Of a DNA stretch of 64,000 nucleotides, positions 53,703 to 62,860 are shown piece by piece. Position numbers and translations under genes: made by a program. Each line of letters opens with the position of its first letter. Positions within the stretch are counted from its first letter, which is position 1. The stretch comes from Marinoscillum pacificum (GTDB lineage: Bacteria > Bacteroidota > Bacteroidia > Cytophagales > Cyclobacteriaceae): the NCBI RefSeq assembly GCF_024714495.1, contig NZ_JAMZMJ010000009.1, positions 152,708-216,707 on the forward strand. Reading direction: 5' to 3'. The notes beneath the pieces were generated by a model, which was not told the DNA's origin, did no database searches, and saw nothing but the letters and a program-made list of their open reading frames with translations.

Positions 53703-56042
53703 TTACTGATTATCGTCATAATATCCATAACCATATCCGTAACCATATCCATAACCATAAGATTGACTTCCAGAATCAACCCCATTAAATATGACTGTAA
53801 GGTTTGAAAAACGATTAATTTTTTTGAGGTTCTCTATAGACTTTGCAAATGATCTTTTAGAATAATCTGATCTAACCACATACATCTGAAGAGCAGACAT
53901 TTTCATAGACAGTACAGCGTCTGTCACTAAACCCACAGGCGGTGTATCGAGAATAATCAGGTCATATTTAAGCTGCAATTCTGCAAGGATATTTTTGTAC
54001 TCTTCATTTAGAATAAGCTCTGATGGATTTGGTGGAGTTGGTCCCGCTGGGATGTAATCAAGCCGAGGTGTACCTGTGTTCACAATACAGTCTTCCACAC
54101 TGTCTTTACCAATCAACATGGTGCTCATACCTTTATAATGTGGTTCATGTCCAAAAGCAACATGTACTTTGGGCTTTCTCATATCCAGATCAAGAATACA
54201 CACCTTCTGGTTTGACAAGGCGATAATCGCGCCAAGATTTACAGCCACAAATGTCTTACCCTCCCCTGAAATAGTTGAGGTAATAGTAAGAAATTTATTG
54301 CTTTTAGCTGTTCCATTCAAGAACTCCATATTTGTCCTGATTGTCCTTAAAGCTTCACTTAGGGCTGATTTAGAGTTTTGACCGACAACAAGTTTAGTAA
54401 GCTCTAGTTTTTCCGAACGATATTTTGGTATGGCACCAAGTACAGGAATGGAGATAAGACTTTCCAATTCTTTTAGAGTCGTAATCCGATTATTCATAAG
54501 ATATCTTATCATTATAAAGAATAAGGAAAGAATGAAAGCAACAGCGGTTGCTCCACCATAAATAATGACTGGTGTCGGTTTGATAGGAGCTGAAGGTAGA
54601 TTTGCTTGAGCCAGTACAACAAAATTTGTCACTGTTCCTGCTTTTGTAATCTCCAACTCCATTTTAGAACGAGTAAGGTTAAGTAAAAAGCTTTCTTGCA
54701 ATGAATAAAATCTCCTACTTTTATTGAATTCGGTACTCATCGCAGGCATATCATTAAACGCCCGCTCAATGGACGACTGTCTGACCCTAACCTTATTCAA
54801 TCGTTCATCTAAATAATCAGAATACTCAGAAATGACTTCTTGAAAATCTTCCTTTACAATATCCAATTCGGCATTTAACTTCTTAATTACAAAAGTTCGC
54901 TCATTATAACTTGATAGTTTCTGATCTCGTTCATTCAAGGTTTCACTATATCTCTTTAGACGCTCAGATATAATAGCCGGAAGTTGCCGGATAAGAATAG
55001 GACTGATATCCAACAATCCTTCTTTTGCAATTTCTTCTTGAAGCAGTTTCAGTTCATCAATCTGCGACTTAATGTTATACTCCGTTGAATCTAAAACATT
55101 AAGCACTCCAATTGTTTGGGCAATGTCATTTTGGTAATTAAGCGTTCTCTTTTCTATTATAAAATCCTCGAAGTATTCATCATAATCTTCAATTCTACCT
55201 TCCGTTTCATCAATCTGAGAGTTTAAGAATTCTATTTTTTGATCTAGTGTTTGATTCTTTGCCTGCCTGGTATGTTCTAAATAAAGAGTATCGATTGCAT
55301 TGACCAAGTCTCTAGCTTTATACTTATTGTGATCTGTAAGGGAAATTCGGATAGTTCGGGCATTCAAGTTTTCTGGAGTAACTTTTACATTCCTCTGAAA
55401 ATACGAGATCAATGCATCTTCACTATTTATTGTAAAATAGTATAACCCTTTCACCTCTGGGAACTTAAAAAACTCAGATTTTTCAATCAATAAATTAACC
55501 TGACTATTGCTTATTTCCTCACCAAAGGAATAGATTTCCTCACCATTTCCGATACCAGATTTTATTGTAAATGTTTCATCAGAAAGAATTTCAATATCAA
55601 TAGGTCTATTGAAAATACTTCCATCTTTTACTTTATATGAAACAATAAATGGTGAATTTTTATAACGCTCATCCGTCAGGTACCGCCCGTAATAGAAATA
55701 ACTAACCTCAAGATCTGCCACAGCTACGACTTTACTTAAAAACAATCGTGATTTCAGCAGCTCTATCTCCCCTGACATACCACTTTGGTTGATTGCTCCA
55801 AAGGATCCCGCGAGACCAAGTGAAGTAGCCTCACTCTGCATATCCAGTTTCAATAAAGATTGAGACTCATACAAAGGCTTCGTATATCTAACAATCAGAA
55901 ATGAGACTGTCCCCGCAATAACAAAGAACAACAGCACCCAAATTAAGCTCTTCTTGACTGTGTGAAGAAACTTCACCAGATCAAATGAATTTAATAAATC
56001 ATCGGAAGATGAATTCTGTTCTATTTCGACTGAACTGCTCAC
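53703..56042 (-). CDS. Wzz/Wzc-type polysaccharide co-polymerase with BY-kinase domain and Gly-Tyr tail
   Basis: 779 residues. Start is GTG, overlapping the OPX stop. Wzz domain with TM1 about 35-55 and TM2 about 505-525 flanks a long periplasmic coiled coil; the cytosolic BY-kinase follows with Walker A SGEGKTFVAVNLG (K596), Walker A' ILDLDMRKP and Walker B LIILDTPPVG. The C-terminus is a cluster of tyrosines in a repeated Gly-Tyr pattern (SQSYGYGYGYGYGYGYYDD), the usual autophosphorylation site. It controls chain length and export with the OPX lipoprotein. Confidence 0.9.
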   Translation of the reverse strand: MSSSVEIEQNSSSDDLLNSFDLVKFLHTVKKSLIWVLLFFVIAGTVSFLIVRYTKPLYESQSLLKLDMQSEATSLGLAGSFGAINQSGMSGEIELLKSRLFLSKVVAVADLEVSYFYYGRYLTDERYKNSPFIVSYKVKDGSIFNRPIDIEILSDETFTIKSGIGNGEEIYSFGEEISNSQVNLLIEKSEFFKFPEVKGLYYFTINSEDALISYFQRNVKVTPENLNARTIRISLTDHNKYKARDLVNAIDTLYLEHTRQAKNQTLDQKIEFLNSQIDETEGRIEDYDEYFEDFIIEKRTLNYQNDIAQTIGVLNVLDSTEYNIKSQIDELKLLQEEIAKEGLLDISPILIRQLPAIISERLKRYSETLNERDQKLSSYNERTFVIKKLNAELDIVKEDFQEVISEYSDYLDERLNKVRVRQSSIERAFNDMPAMSTEFNKSRRFYSLQESFLLNLTRSKMELEITKAGTVTNFVVLAQANLPSAPIKPTPVIIYGGATAVAFILSLFFIMIRYLMNNRITTLKELESLISIPVLGAIPKYRSEKLELTKLVVGQNSKSALSEALRTIRTNMEFLNGTAKSNKFLTITSTISGEGKTFVAVNLGAIIALSNQKVCILDLDMRKPKVHVAFGHEPHYKGMSTMLIGKDSVEDCIVNTGTPRLDYIPAGPTPPNPSELILNEEYKNILAELQLKYDLIILDTPPVGLVTDAVLSMKMSALQMYVVRSDYSKRSFAKSIENLKKINRFSNLTVIFNGVDSGSQSYGYGYGYGYGYGYYDDNQ

Positions 56043-56839
56043 TTAGCTGTATTCTGTAAAAACAATATAAAAGTCAATAGACCTGTGGTCAGACCTACTA
56101 TTGACGAAATATCTCTTAGCCCCTCAAGCCAAGGTCTCCTCCAAGGTTCGATGTAAATAATATCTCCCGGTTGAACTCCAATCACTGAAGCTCTCATAGC
56201 ATCAATGGTAGATAAGTCTATCATATATACCTGAGGATTAGACAAATCTCCTCTAATTAATTTGATAGTACTTGCCTTGGAACCAAAATTAATTCCTCCA
56301 GACAAAGCAAGAATTTCTGCAATGGTCATATTTTCGTTTGCAAGAGGAATAACCTGTCCAGAATTAGCTTTTAAAACAATCACGCGCCGGTTAATCACTG
56401 TAATCCGAACATAACACGAAGAATAAAAATCATTGTATAGAGATGCTAGAAATTTCTCTGCTTCTACAACAACTTTCCCTTCAAGTTCAACAGAACCTAC
56501 CATCGGTAAGAACACAAACCCATCCTCAGTAATTAGATAAGGAGAAATGTTCAAATTCTGATTTTGCTGATTACCACCACCTCCACCTTGTAGTTGGCGC
56601 AATTCAAAATCGGGATCAATAATTCGTTCTCCATCATTGGTATAAACCCTAAATTCAAAGTAATCTCCCTTGCGAAGCACATAGTTTTCTGACGCTTGCG
56701 CTATTGGCTTAGAGAGATTTTCTTCATTGAAATTATCATTTAGTTGAAACAATAAATCCTGCTTGTAAGCTTTACAGCTTACCAAAAAAAGTACTCCAAA
56801 TAGGATGATCAGCCTGACCGGACTGCAATGAATTCTCAT
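56039..56839 (-). CDS. Polysaccharide export OPX lipoprotein (Wza-like)
   Basis: 266 residues. Lipobox VSC at Cys22. Poly_export domain (about 50-150; YVLRKGDYFEFRVYTND) followed by an SLBB-type domain (about 155-235; ANENMTIAEILALSGGI; VQPGDIIYIEP). A C-terminal hydrophobic stretch (about 240-260) may be the outer-membrane helix. It forms the outer-membrane exit pore of an exopolysaccharide or capsule. The GTGA overlap couples it to the BY-kinase. Confidence 0.88.
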   Translation of the reverse strand: MRIHCSPVRLIILFGVLFLVSCKAYKQDLLFQLNDNFNEENLSKPIAQASENYVLRKGDYFEFRVYTNDGERIIDPDFELRQLQGGGGGNQQNQNLNISPYLITEDGFVFLPMVGSVELEGKVVVEAEKFLASLYNDFYSSCYVRITVINRRVIVLKANSGQVIPLANENMTIAEILALSGGINFGSKASTIKLIRGDLSNPQVYMIDLSTIDAMRASVIGVQPGDIIYIEPWRRPWLEGLRDISSIVGLTTGLLTFILFLQNTAK

Positions 56840-56910
56840 AAACTTTTAATATTCGGACGAATTTAAAGCATTTAATTAAAGAATGACGGAAAGTAACTGA
56901 CATTCAAGGA

Positions 56911-58017
56911 TTATAACGCAAACTGATCGATAAGTTTCAGATACTCATCGATGACCAGTCTTTCATCAAATTTCTCAACAATCAAATTACGAGAATTGAT
57001 TGATAATTGGTTTTGCTCTTCTTTACTTAAGGACAAGTAAAGCAACATTTTAGCAGCCAGGTCTTTTGGAGATTGAAGCTTGCACAAGAAGCCATTCTCA
57101 CCATCCTCTACCACATGCCTACACCCCGGTACATCCGTAGCAATCATAGCCTTTCCCATGGCCCCAGCTTCGAGCAACGTACGCGGCGTTCCTTCTCGGT
57201 ATGAGGGCAACACAATTACGTCTGAAGTAGCTACTGCGTCGCGTACATCAGATAAGTGCGGAACATATTCTATTAACTCATCAGCTAACCATGAGTCCAG
57301 TTCAGCCCTTTGAATACTCCTCGAATGCGTCTCATCCAGCTCTCCAATCAATCGAAAATGCGTATCAGGCTTTTTCTTTTTAACAATTTTAATAGCTTCT
57401 ATAAAATCATAAACACCCTTTTCAACGATCAATCGCCCGATCATTGTGAATACTGGCACTTTATTCGGCTCTACCTTCATTGGTTGAAAGTGAGTGGTGT
57501 TAATCCCTGAACCAGGCAACAAACTCGTTTTATCTTTCGAAATGGGAATGAATTTCAGAAAGTCATCTCGATCTTCATTGTTTTGAAAAAACACCCAGGA
57601 ATTCTTCTTGAAAGCACGCTTATAAAGTCCCACGGCAATCTTCTTTACAGTTCCTTTCCATAAAAACACTGTACCTAAACCACTGACATTGCAGATACAT
57701 GGAATTTTTAAGTTTCCACAAACCAATGATCCGTATATATTGGGCTTAATCGTATAAGTCAATAAGATATCAGGTTGCTCCTCTTTCAGCACCTTTCTCA
57801 TTTTGACCATAAGTCCAAAATCTGTTGCTGGATTCATTCCGCTAGCACTCATATCCAGGTGACGAAATCGGCAACCAATTTCTTCCAACTTTCCTGAGTA
57901 ATCATCTTTAGGTGCTATTGCCACCACTTCATCCCCTCTTTTGATCAATGTTTCTATCAATCCTCGTCTGAAATTGTAGATATTCCAGCTAGTATTAATC
58001 ATGATCGCTACCTTCAT
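56911..58017 (-). CDS. GT4-family glycosyltransferase
   Basis: 368 residues from ATG 58017; the GTG start 24 bases upstream would add a basic extension with no homology support. Features: Rossmann-type N-domain (MKVAIMINTSWNIYNFRRG), glycine-rich loop and the E-x7-E motif YREGTPRTLLEAGAMGKA in the C-domain. It transfers a nucleotide-sugar to a polysaccharide or lipid acceptor. First gene of the export block; the divergent gene is HflX. Confidence 0.85.
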   Translation of the reverse strand: MKVAIMINTSWNIYNFRRGLIETLIKRGDEVVAIAPKDDYSGKLEEIGCRFRHLDMSASGMNPATDFGLMVKMRKVLKEEQPDILLTYTIKPNIYGSLVCGNLKIPCICNVSGLGTVFLWKGTVKKIAVGLYKRAFKKNSWVFFQNNEDRDDFLKFIPISKDKTSLLPGSGINTTHFQPMKVEPNKVPVFTMIGRLIVEKGVYDFIEAIKIVKKKKPDTHFRLIGELDETHSRSIQRAELDSWLADELIEYVPHLSDVRDAVATSDVIVLPSYREGTPRTLLEAGAMGKAMIATDVPGCRHVVEDGENGFLCKLQSPKDLAAKMLLYLSLSKEEQNQLSINSRNLIVEKFDERLVIDEYLKLIDQFAL

Positions 58018-58102
58018 ATGACTATGAGCTCTTTTTTTCACTAATTTTGAAACTTCCTAGAGACAATTTATGTACTGTAGGACAATAATTGTGTGATTTT
58101 TT

Positions 58103-59242
58103 ATGATAGAAACCAAAAAAGAGCAGGAATTCGGTGTATTGGTGGCTGTGGCTCCAAAGTTTCAGACAGATGACAAAACGCAAGAGTATCTGGATGAGCT
58201 AGAATTTTTGGTTCAAACACTCGATATAAAAGTAGAAAAAGCCTATTCGCAAAAGCTTGAACACCCTGATACCAGGACCTATGTTGGAAAAGGTAAACTA
58301 GAAGAGATCTGTGAGTTTGTAAAGGCAAAAAATATAGGCAATGTCATTTTTGATGATGACCTGAGTCCATCTCAACTTAGAAACCTGGAAAGAGAACTAA
58401 AAGTCAAAGTATATGACCGAAGTTTATTGATCCTGGATATTTTCTTAAAACGAGCTCAAACCAATCAAGCAAAAACGCAAGTGGAGCTTGCGAGATATCA
58501 ATACTTGCTTCCAAGACTAACTCGAATGTGGACTCACCTGGAGCGACAAAGAGGTGGTACTGCAACTCGTGGTGGTGCTGGTGAGAAAGAGATCGAGACG
58601 GATAGACGTAACATTCGCAACCAGATCAATATACTACGTAAGAAGCTTGACAAAATTGAAACTCAAGCTGCTACAAGAAGAAAGTCTCGTGATGGCATTG
58701 TACGTGTAGCACTTGTAGGATATACCAACGCAGGCAAATCTTCCTGGATGCAATTGCTGAGTAAAGAAGATGTTTATGCTAAAGATGAGCTCTTCGCTAC
58801 TGTAGACTCTACGGTTAGAAAAGTGGTGATCAATCAGATTCCATTCTTACTTTCTGACACAGTTGGATTCATTAGAAAACTACCTCACAACTTGATTGAG
58901 TCTTTCAAATCAACGCTTGAAGAAGTAAAAGAAGCAGATATCCTATTGCATATCATTGATGCTTCCAATCCTTCTTATGAAGAGCATATTTCTGTAGTGG
59001 AGCAAACACTAGAAGAAATTGGTGCTGCTGACATTCAAACAATCAAAGTCTACAACAAAGTGGATAAGATTGAAGATATCTCAGAGTTTAACCCTGAGGG
59101 AAGTCAGAACAGTAAAGACAGCATTTTTGTCTCAGCTCATACCAAATATCATCAGGAAGAATTCAGAGATCTGGTAAGAGAATATGTACAGAAAGAGCAT
59201 TTAAAAATTTATCCTAATTACCTTCTTCCGGAGCAATACTAA
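58103..59242 (+). CDS. hflX: GTPase HflX
   Basis: 379 residues. Has the HflX N-terminal domain and long linker (ARYQYLLPRLTRMWTHLERQ, RGGAGEKEIE) followed by the GTPase domain: G1 VGYTNAGKSS, G3 DTVGFIRKLP, G4 NKVDK. It is a ribosome-associated GTPase that splits stalled ribosomes, for example after heat shock or antibiotic stress. Convergent with the DUF350 gene, overlapping at the stop. Confidence 0.96.
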   Translation: MIETKKEQEFGVLVAVAPKFQTDDKTQEYLDELEFLVQTLDIKVEKAYSQKLEHPDTRTYVGKGKLEEICEFVKAKNIGNVIFDDDLSPSQLRNLERELKVKVYDRSLLILDIFLKRAQTNQAKTQVELARYQYLLPRLTRMWTHLERQRGGTATRGGAGEKEIETDRRNIRNQINILRKKLDKIETQAATRRKSRDGIVRVALVGYTNAGKSSWMQLLSKEDVYAKDELFATVDSTVRKVVINQIPFLLSDTVGFIRKLPHNLIESFKSTLEEVKEADILLHIIDASNPSYEEHISVVEQTLEEIGAADIQTIKVYNKVDKIEDISEFNPEGSQNSKDSIFVSAHTKYHQEEFRDLVREYVQKEHLKIYPNYLLPEQY

Positions 59243-59757
59243 AATCCGGAAGGAGGCAACTCCGGATACGGGACTAGTGCTTCAATCAACAGTTTCACGC
59301 CATCTTTAGAAAAGATCGTCAGTGTAATAATGATTGTACTGATGATAATGGCCACTCCTACATTGTTGTTTTTAATTTCCTCAAACTCATCAATAGGAGT
59401 CAATTTGGCATAAAGGAAAGTGCTGATCAAACCAATGGCCACTGCTATTGTATACGCAATTCCTATGTAAATCGCTCCAGTGCCAAAGTATTTCAGTGAA
59501 AACAGCAGGCTATTATCTGACATATTCATCAATCGAAAAGATGAAATTAGAGGATCAATGATTCCTTCTACCATAATACCAACTGATAAAATAATAGCTC
59601 CGGTGAAGATGCTATAGGCAAGGTTATACTCCTGAATTCCGTAGTATTTCCTACCAACCCATTGCACCAACTTATAGGTGAGTGACAATATAAAAATACC
59701 AATTGTGATCGCAGAGAAGATCTCAATCAAGCTAATAATGATCAAATTAGAGTTCAT
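59239..59757 (-). CDS. DUF350 family membrane protein
   Basis: 172 residues, four TM helices (about 5-25, 45-68, 85-108, 135-158). The segment IEEIKNNNVGVAI-type (EFEEIKNNNVGVAIIIST) near 130 is characteristic of DUF350 (YjfL-like) proteins. Function unknown; DUF350 genes are often near peptidase or ATP-grasp genes. It overlaps the transglutaminase-like gene by 11 bases, so the two surely are co-expressed. Confidence 0.75.
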   Translation of the reverse strand: MNSNLIIISLIEIFSAITIGIFILSLTYKLVQWVGRKYYGIQEYNLAYSIFTGAIILSVGIMVEGIIDPLISSFRLMNMSDNSLLFSLKYFGTGAIYIGIAYTIAVAIGLISTFLYAKLTPIDEFEEIKNNNVGVAIIISTIIITLTIFSKDGVKLLIEALVPYPELPPSGF

Positions 59758-60538
59758 TGGCTAATGCTATTTTCCAGTAGTCTTTATTTCCATAAGAAGG
59801 AGGAAGCATTCCTGCCATCCAACCTTTGGCTGTGGTTTCCCAAAAATAATATTTCTTCCCTTTGTGTGTAATGAAATCTCCTGAAGTAGGAATATTCAAC
59901 GCAATCATGGCGTGAGCATATTCATCACTTATTACGATAACTGGCTCAAAACCGAGACGTTCTAAAACAGCAAATATCAGCACTGCTCGGGTATCACAAT
60001 CTCCCATCTCTGTATGAAGAAACTCGTAAGGCGTATATAATCCCAATCGAACGTTCCCAACACACGGATGTCCATCCTTATCCCAATCATCACAGTCTCC
60101 GGTAATCACAAAACTGTAAGGTATGTCCTGAACAAAGGTGACCACCAATTCAGCCAAATCAATTCCAGAAAGTCCTTCATTGATGGCGATGGTTCTCATG
60201 CTATCTACTAGAAACTCTACATCCTCATCGCGATCTGAAAATTCGCGATAAAGCTGTTTCCACGGGTCAGAAGGTTGGGCAAGTCGACTGTAAACTTCGA
60301 AGCGATGATCTCTGGAGGCAGCATTTGCCTGAGACTGAGTTTGAAAACTCATGCAATGCCTTTCAGAAGTAGAAATGAATTGCCAATTGCGTTGATGATC
60401 AGTATACTCGGAATATTCAGTCATTTCATCTTCGCAGAGTTCTCCATTTTGGAGATTGACTTTGAAGAATGCAATTAAAACCGAAAAACCCCACCAAACG
60501 CAAAGAATAATCACAATGGCTCGTATGACTTTTTTCAC
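59747..60538 (-). CDS. Membrane-anchored transglutaminase-like cysteine protease
   Basis: 263 residues. One N-terminal TM helix (about 5-25), then a periplasmic domain of transglutaminase/papain-like fold with catalytic Cys181 in TEMGDCDTRAVL, His near 208 in YAHAMIAL and acid in YFWETTAKGW. Such domains act as peptidases or transpeptidases; some bind peptidoglycan. It heads a two-gene unit with the DUF350 protein. Confidence 0.68.
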   Translation of the reverse strand: MKKVIRAIVIILCVWWGFSVLIAFFKVNLQNGELCEDEMTEYSEYTDHQRNWQFISTSERHCMSFQTQSQANAASRDHRFEVYSRLAQPSDPWKQLYREFSDRDEDVEFLVDSMRTIAINEGLSGIDLAELVVTFVQDIPYSFVITGDCDDWDKDGHPCVGNVRLGLYTPYEFLHTEMGDCDTRAVLIFAVLERLGFEPVIVISDEYAHAMIALNIPTSGDFITHKGKKYYFWETTAKGWMAGMLPPSYGNKDYWKIALANEL

Positions 60539-60585
60539 GGGTTAAATATGCTCATAAGCATTAAACTAAACCTGTATAAAACAAA

Positions 60586-60620
60586 AAAAGTGAAGGCACT
60601 GCCATCACTTTTAGTCGAGT
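60586..60620 (-). terminator. Terminator of the DUF1328 gene
   Basis: Stem AAAAGTGA / TCACTTTT (60586-60593 and 60605-60612) with a long T-run on the minus strand just downstream of the DUF1328 stop. Confidence 0.75.
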
Positions 60621-60640
60621 TTACATAGTGAGTCGAAAAA

Positions 60641-60805
60641 TTAATTTCCTTTAGCTAATCGCATAATGAGTGCTATTACAAAGAGAACGAGGAAAATGAA
60701 AAATATCACTTTCGCGATGGCTGCCGCTCCGGCTGCTATTCCTCCAAATCCAAAAAGTGCTGCAATAAGCGCTACTACTAAAAATATTAAGGTCCAACGT
60801 AACAT
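60641..60805 (-). CDS. DUF1328 small membrane protein
   Basis: 54 residues, two TM helices. The start [20 protein letters not shown] and the middle [16 protein letters not shown] are the DUF1328 (YtjA) consensus. It is a stress-linked inner-membrane protein of unknown function. It is too short for a 60-codon ORF cutoff but matches the family end to end. Confidence 0.85.
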   Translation of the reverse strand: MLRWTLIFLVVALIAALFGFGGIAAGAAAIAKVIFFIFLVLFVIALIMRLAKGN

Positions 60806-60926
60806 ATCAAGTTCTTATTTAGTGATGCTTATGTATAAGACAAAACCATACCAAATGTCATACTGACCTCAAATTCAATATTCCTCGAAAAATCTGTGGA
60901 ATTATCTACACAGTATGTAGAAATGA

Positions 60927-62399
60927 TTACCTGTTTTGTGTCTCAGGCAAGCAAATAGTGAAGGTGGTTCCTTCACCTAGTTTACTCGTTACTTTGATTT
61001 GACCATGATGCGAGTGGACAATGTTCTGTGTGGTAGTTAACCCAAGTCCCATACCATCCTGCTTTTTGGTATAAAATGGATCAAACAACTGCTCCAAATC
61101 CGCTTGAGTCATCCCTTTTCCATTATCTGATATCAGTAGATAGATGGAATCATTTAAGTGTTTGGTTTTGACTTCCAGACAACCCTCGTTAGGCTGCATA
61201 GCTTCTACCGCATTTACAAGAATATTCAGTAGGGCAATTTTGACGTTTTCAGGATCAGCCTCGATTGTTATTTCACTATTGAGCTGGTAATCCCTTTCTA
61301 TTCGCATACCTTTTAAGGTGATGCGGTCCTTCACCAAATCAAGAGCTCCTTCCAATACATCAATGATTTTGCACGTAACCATCTCAAGCTCTTTGGGCTT
61401 GGAAGAATTCAATAGATCTTTAATAAGCTGATCGATTCGTCCTACATTGCGATGAGCGATGGTCATGTAAGTATCTGAAAGGTCACTTTCTGGATTCAAC
61501 TCATCTTCCAATTGATTCAGTGCGAGCTCAAGGTTGGTCAGAGGATTTCGTACCTCATGAGCTATACTTCGCACGAGTTTACCTGTCATAGACAATCGTT
61601 CTGCTAACAGCAACTGCTCTTCTGCTCGCTTATTGAGTGTTACATCATGTATTAGCCCTTGATATCCAATATGCTCTCCATCATGATTGTATCTTTCAAT
61701 CATCGTTAACCTACAAATCAATGTTTCATTATTGGCTGAGGTAAATGACTCCTCAAAATCCTTCACCTGACCAGAATTGGTCTTCAATTCTGTCAGAAGT
61801 TGGTTAAAGGAAGACTCTTCCTTGAAATACACTTTCAAGCTCTTATGCTTTACGGCAGCATGATCACAGCCAAACAATCGACAGAATGAAGGATTTACAT
61901 CTACTAGTTTGAAATCTAAATCCACCAGATAAATAGCATCTATAGAACGTTCAAACAGATCTCGGTATTTCCCTTCGTTTTCGCTGATCTTTTTTAAGGC
62001 TTGAGAATGATTCAGGGAATATCTGATTGAGCGTTCAAGCAATTCAGGTGATATTTCACTTTTAACCAAATAGTCAGACGCTCCTTTTCTCATAGCCTCC
62101 ATATCTATTTGCTTATCACCAACTCCCGTCAATAAAATCATTGGACTCAAAAAACCCATTTCAAGCGCCTCTGAAATTAAGGTCAACCCGTCCATTTCAC
62201 CCAAGCGAAAATCAACCAGGTATACATCATGCGAATTGGCAAAAATTTTCTCTTTTGCCGTACGATAGTCATTTTCCCAATCCAACTGGTAGGTAAATGA
62301 TTTCATTTCCATGAAAAGATCTCTGGTTAAGATGTAGTCATCTTCATCATCGTCTATTAATAGAATTCTAACGTCCCTACCGTTGGTTAATGAGTTCAT
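60927..62399 (-). CDS. Hybrid sensor: receiver, PAS and histidine kinase
   Basis: 490 residues. Receiver domain about 10-130 with acidic triad and phosphoacceptor Asp in YLVDFRLGEMDG near 57; PAS about 145-260 (YRDLFERSIDAIYLVDLDFK); HisKA about 270-335 with His in VRSIAHEVRNPL; HATPase about 370-487 (NILVNAVEAMQ, DNGKGM, GMGLGLTTTQNIV). No TM, so cytosolic. Part of a three-gene phosphorelay cluster with the next two genes, all on the minus strand. Confidence 0.87.
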   Translation of the reverse strand: MNSLTNGRDVRILLIDDDEDDYILTRDLFMEMKSFTYQLDWENDYRTAKEKIFANSHDVYLVDFRLGEMDGLTLISEALEMGFLSPMILLTGVGDKQIDMEAMRKGASDYLVKSEISPELLERSIRYSLNHSQALKKISENEGKYRDLFERSIDAIYLVDLDFKLVDVNPSFCRLFGCDHAAVKHKSLKVYFKEESSFNQLLTELKTNSGQVKDFEESFTSANNETLICRLTMIERYNHDGEHIGYQGLIHDVTLNKRAEEQLLLAERLSMTGKLVRSIAHEVRNPLTNLELALNQLEDELNPESDLSDTYMTIAHRNVGRIDQLIKDLLNSSKPKELEMVTCKIIDVLEGALDLVKDRITLKGMRIERDYQLNSEITIEADPENVKIALLNILVNAVEAMQPNEGCLEVKTKHLNDSIYLLISDNGKGMTQADLEQLFDPFYTKKQDGMGLGLTTTQNIVHSHHGQIKVTSKLGEGTTFTICLPETQNR

Positions 62400-62409
62400 G
62401 TTTTATTGA

Positions 62410-62859
62410 TTAATCTGGTAAAACCACTATTCCGAACCAGTATTTCCCAAGCTCTCTCGTTACTTGTACTAAATCATCAAAAGTCACCGGCTTGGTGATG
62501 AATGAGGACACTCCTAAATCGTAGCTTTTCAAAATATCTTCTTCAGACTTGCTAGTAGTCAAAACCACGATCGGTATTCGCTTTAAGGAAGGATCACTTT
62601 TGATTTCCATGAGTGCTTCACGGCCATCTTTTCTTGGCATATTCAGATCCAATAAAATCAAGCCTGGTCTAGGAGCGGTTTCTTTATTGTATTTACCTCT
62701 TTGATGTAAATAGTCCATTAAATCTTCTCCGTCAGAGACAAATCGCAATGGATTGAGCATTTGGTTTTCTTCAAATGCTTCTTTGGCCATGAGCTGATCA
62801 TCCGGATCATCATCGGCCATGAGGATTGTGATAGGTTTCAAGTTATCGTTTTGATTCAT
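62410..62859 (-). CDS. Stand-alone response regulator (Rcp1-like)
   Basis: 149 residues from ATG 62859 (MNQNDNLKPITILMADDD); an upstream extension of the frame overlaps the neighbouring gene and lacks homology. Single receiver domain: acidic cluster MADDDPDDQ, phosphoacceptor Asp in LILLDLNMPRKDG near 71, VVLTTSKSEEDI and KPVTFDD. It is of the Rcp1 kind that partners phytochrome-type kinases. Ten bases from the hybrid kinase and one base after the stop of the other kinase. Confidence 0.87.
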   Translation of the reverse strand: MNQNDNLKPITILMADDDPDDQLMAKEAFEENQMLNPLRFVSDGEDLMDYLHQRGKYNKETAPRPGLILLDLNMPRKDGREALMEIKSDPSLKRIPIVVLTTSKSEEDILKSYDLGVSSFITKPVTFDDLVQVTRELGKYWFGIVVLPD

Positions 62860-62860
62860 T

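Noticed and set aside
53715..53765. CRISPR-like short repeats
   Set aside because: The 12-base repeats encode the Gly-Tyr tail of the BY-kinase in frame; no spacers and no cas genes.
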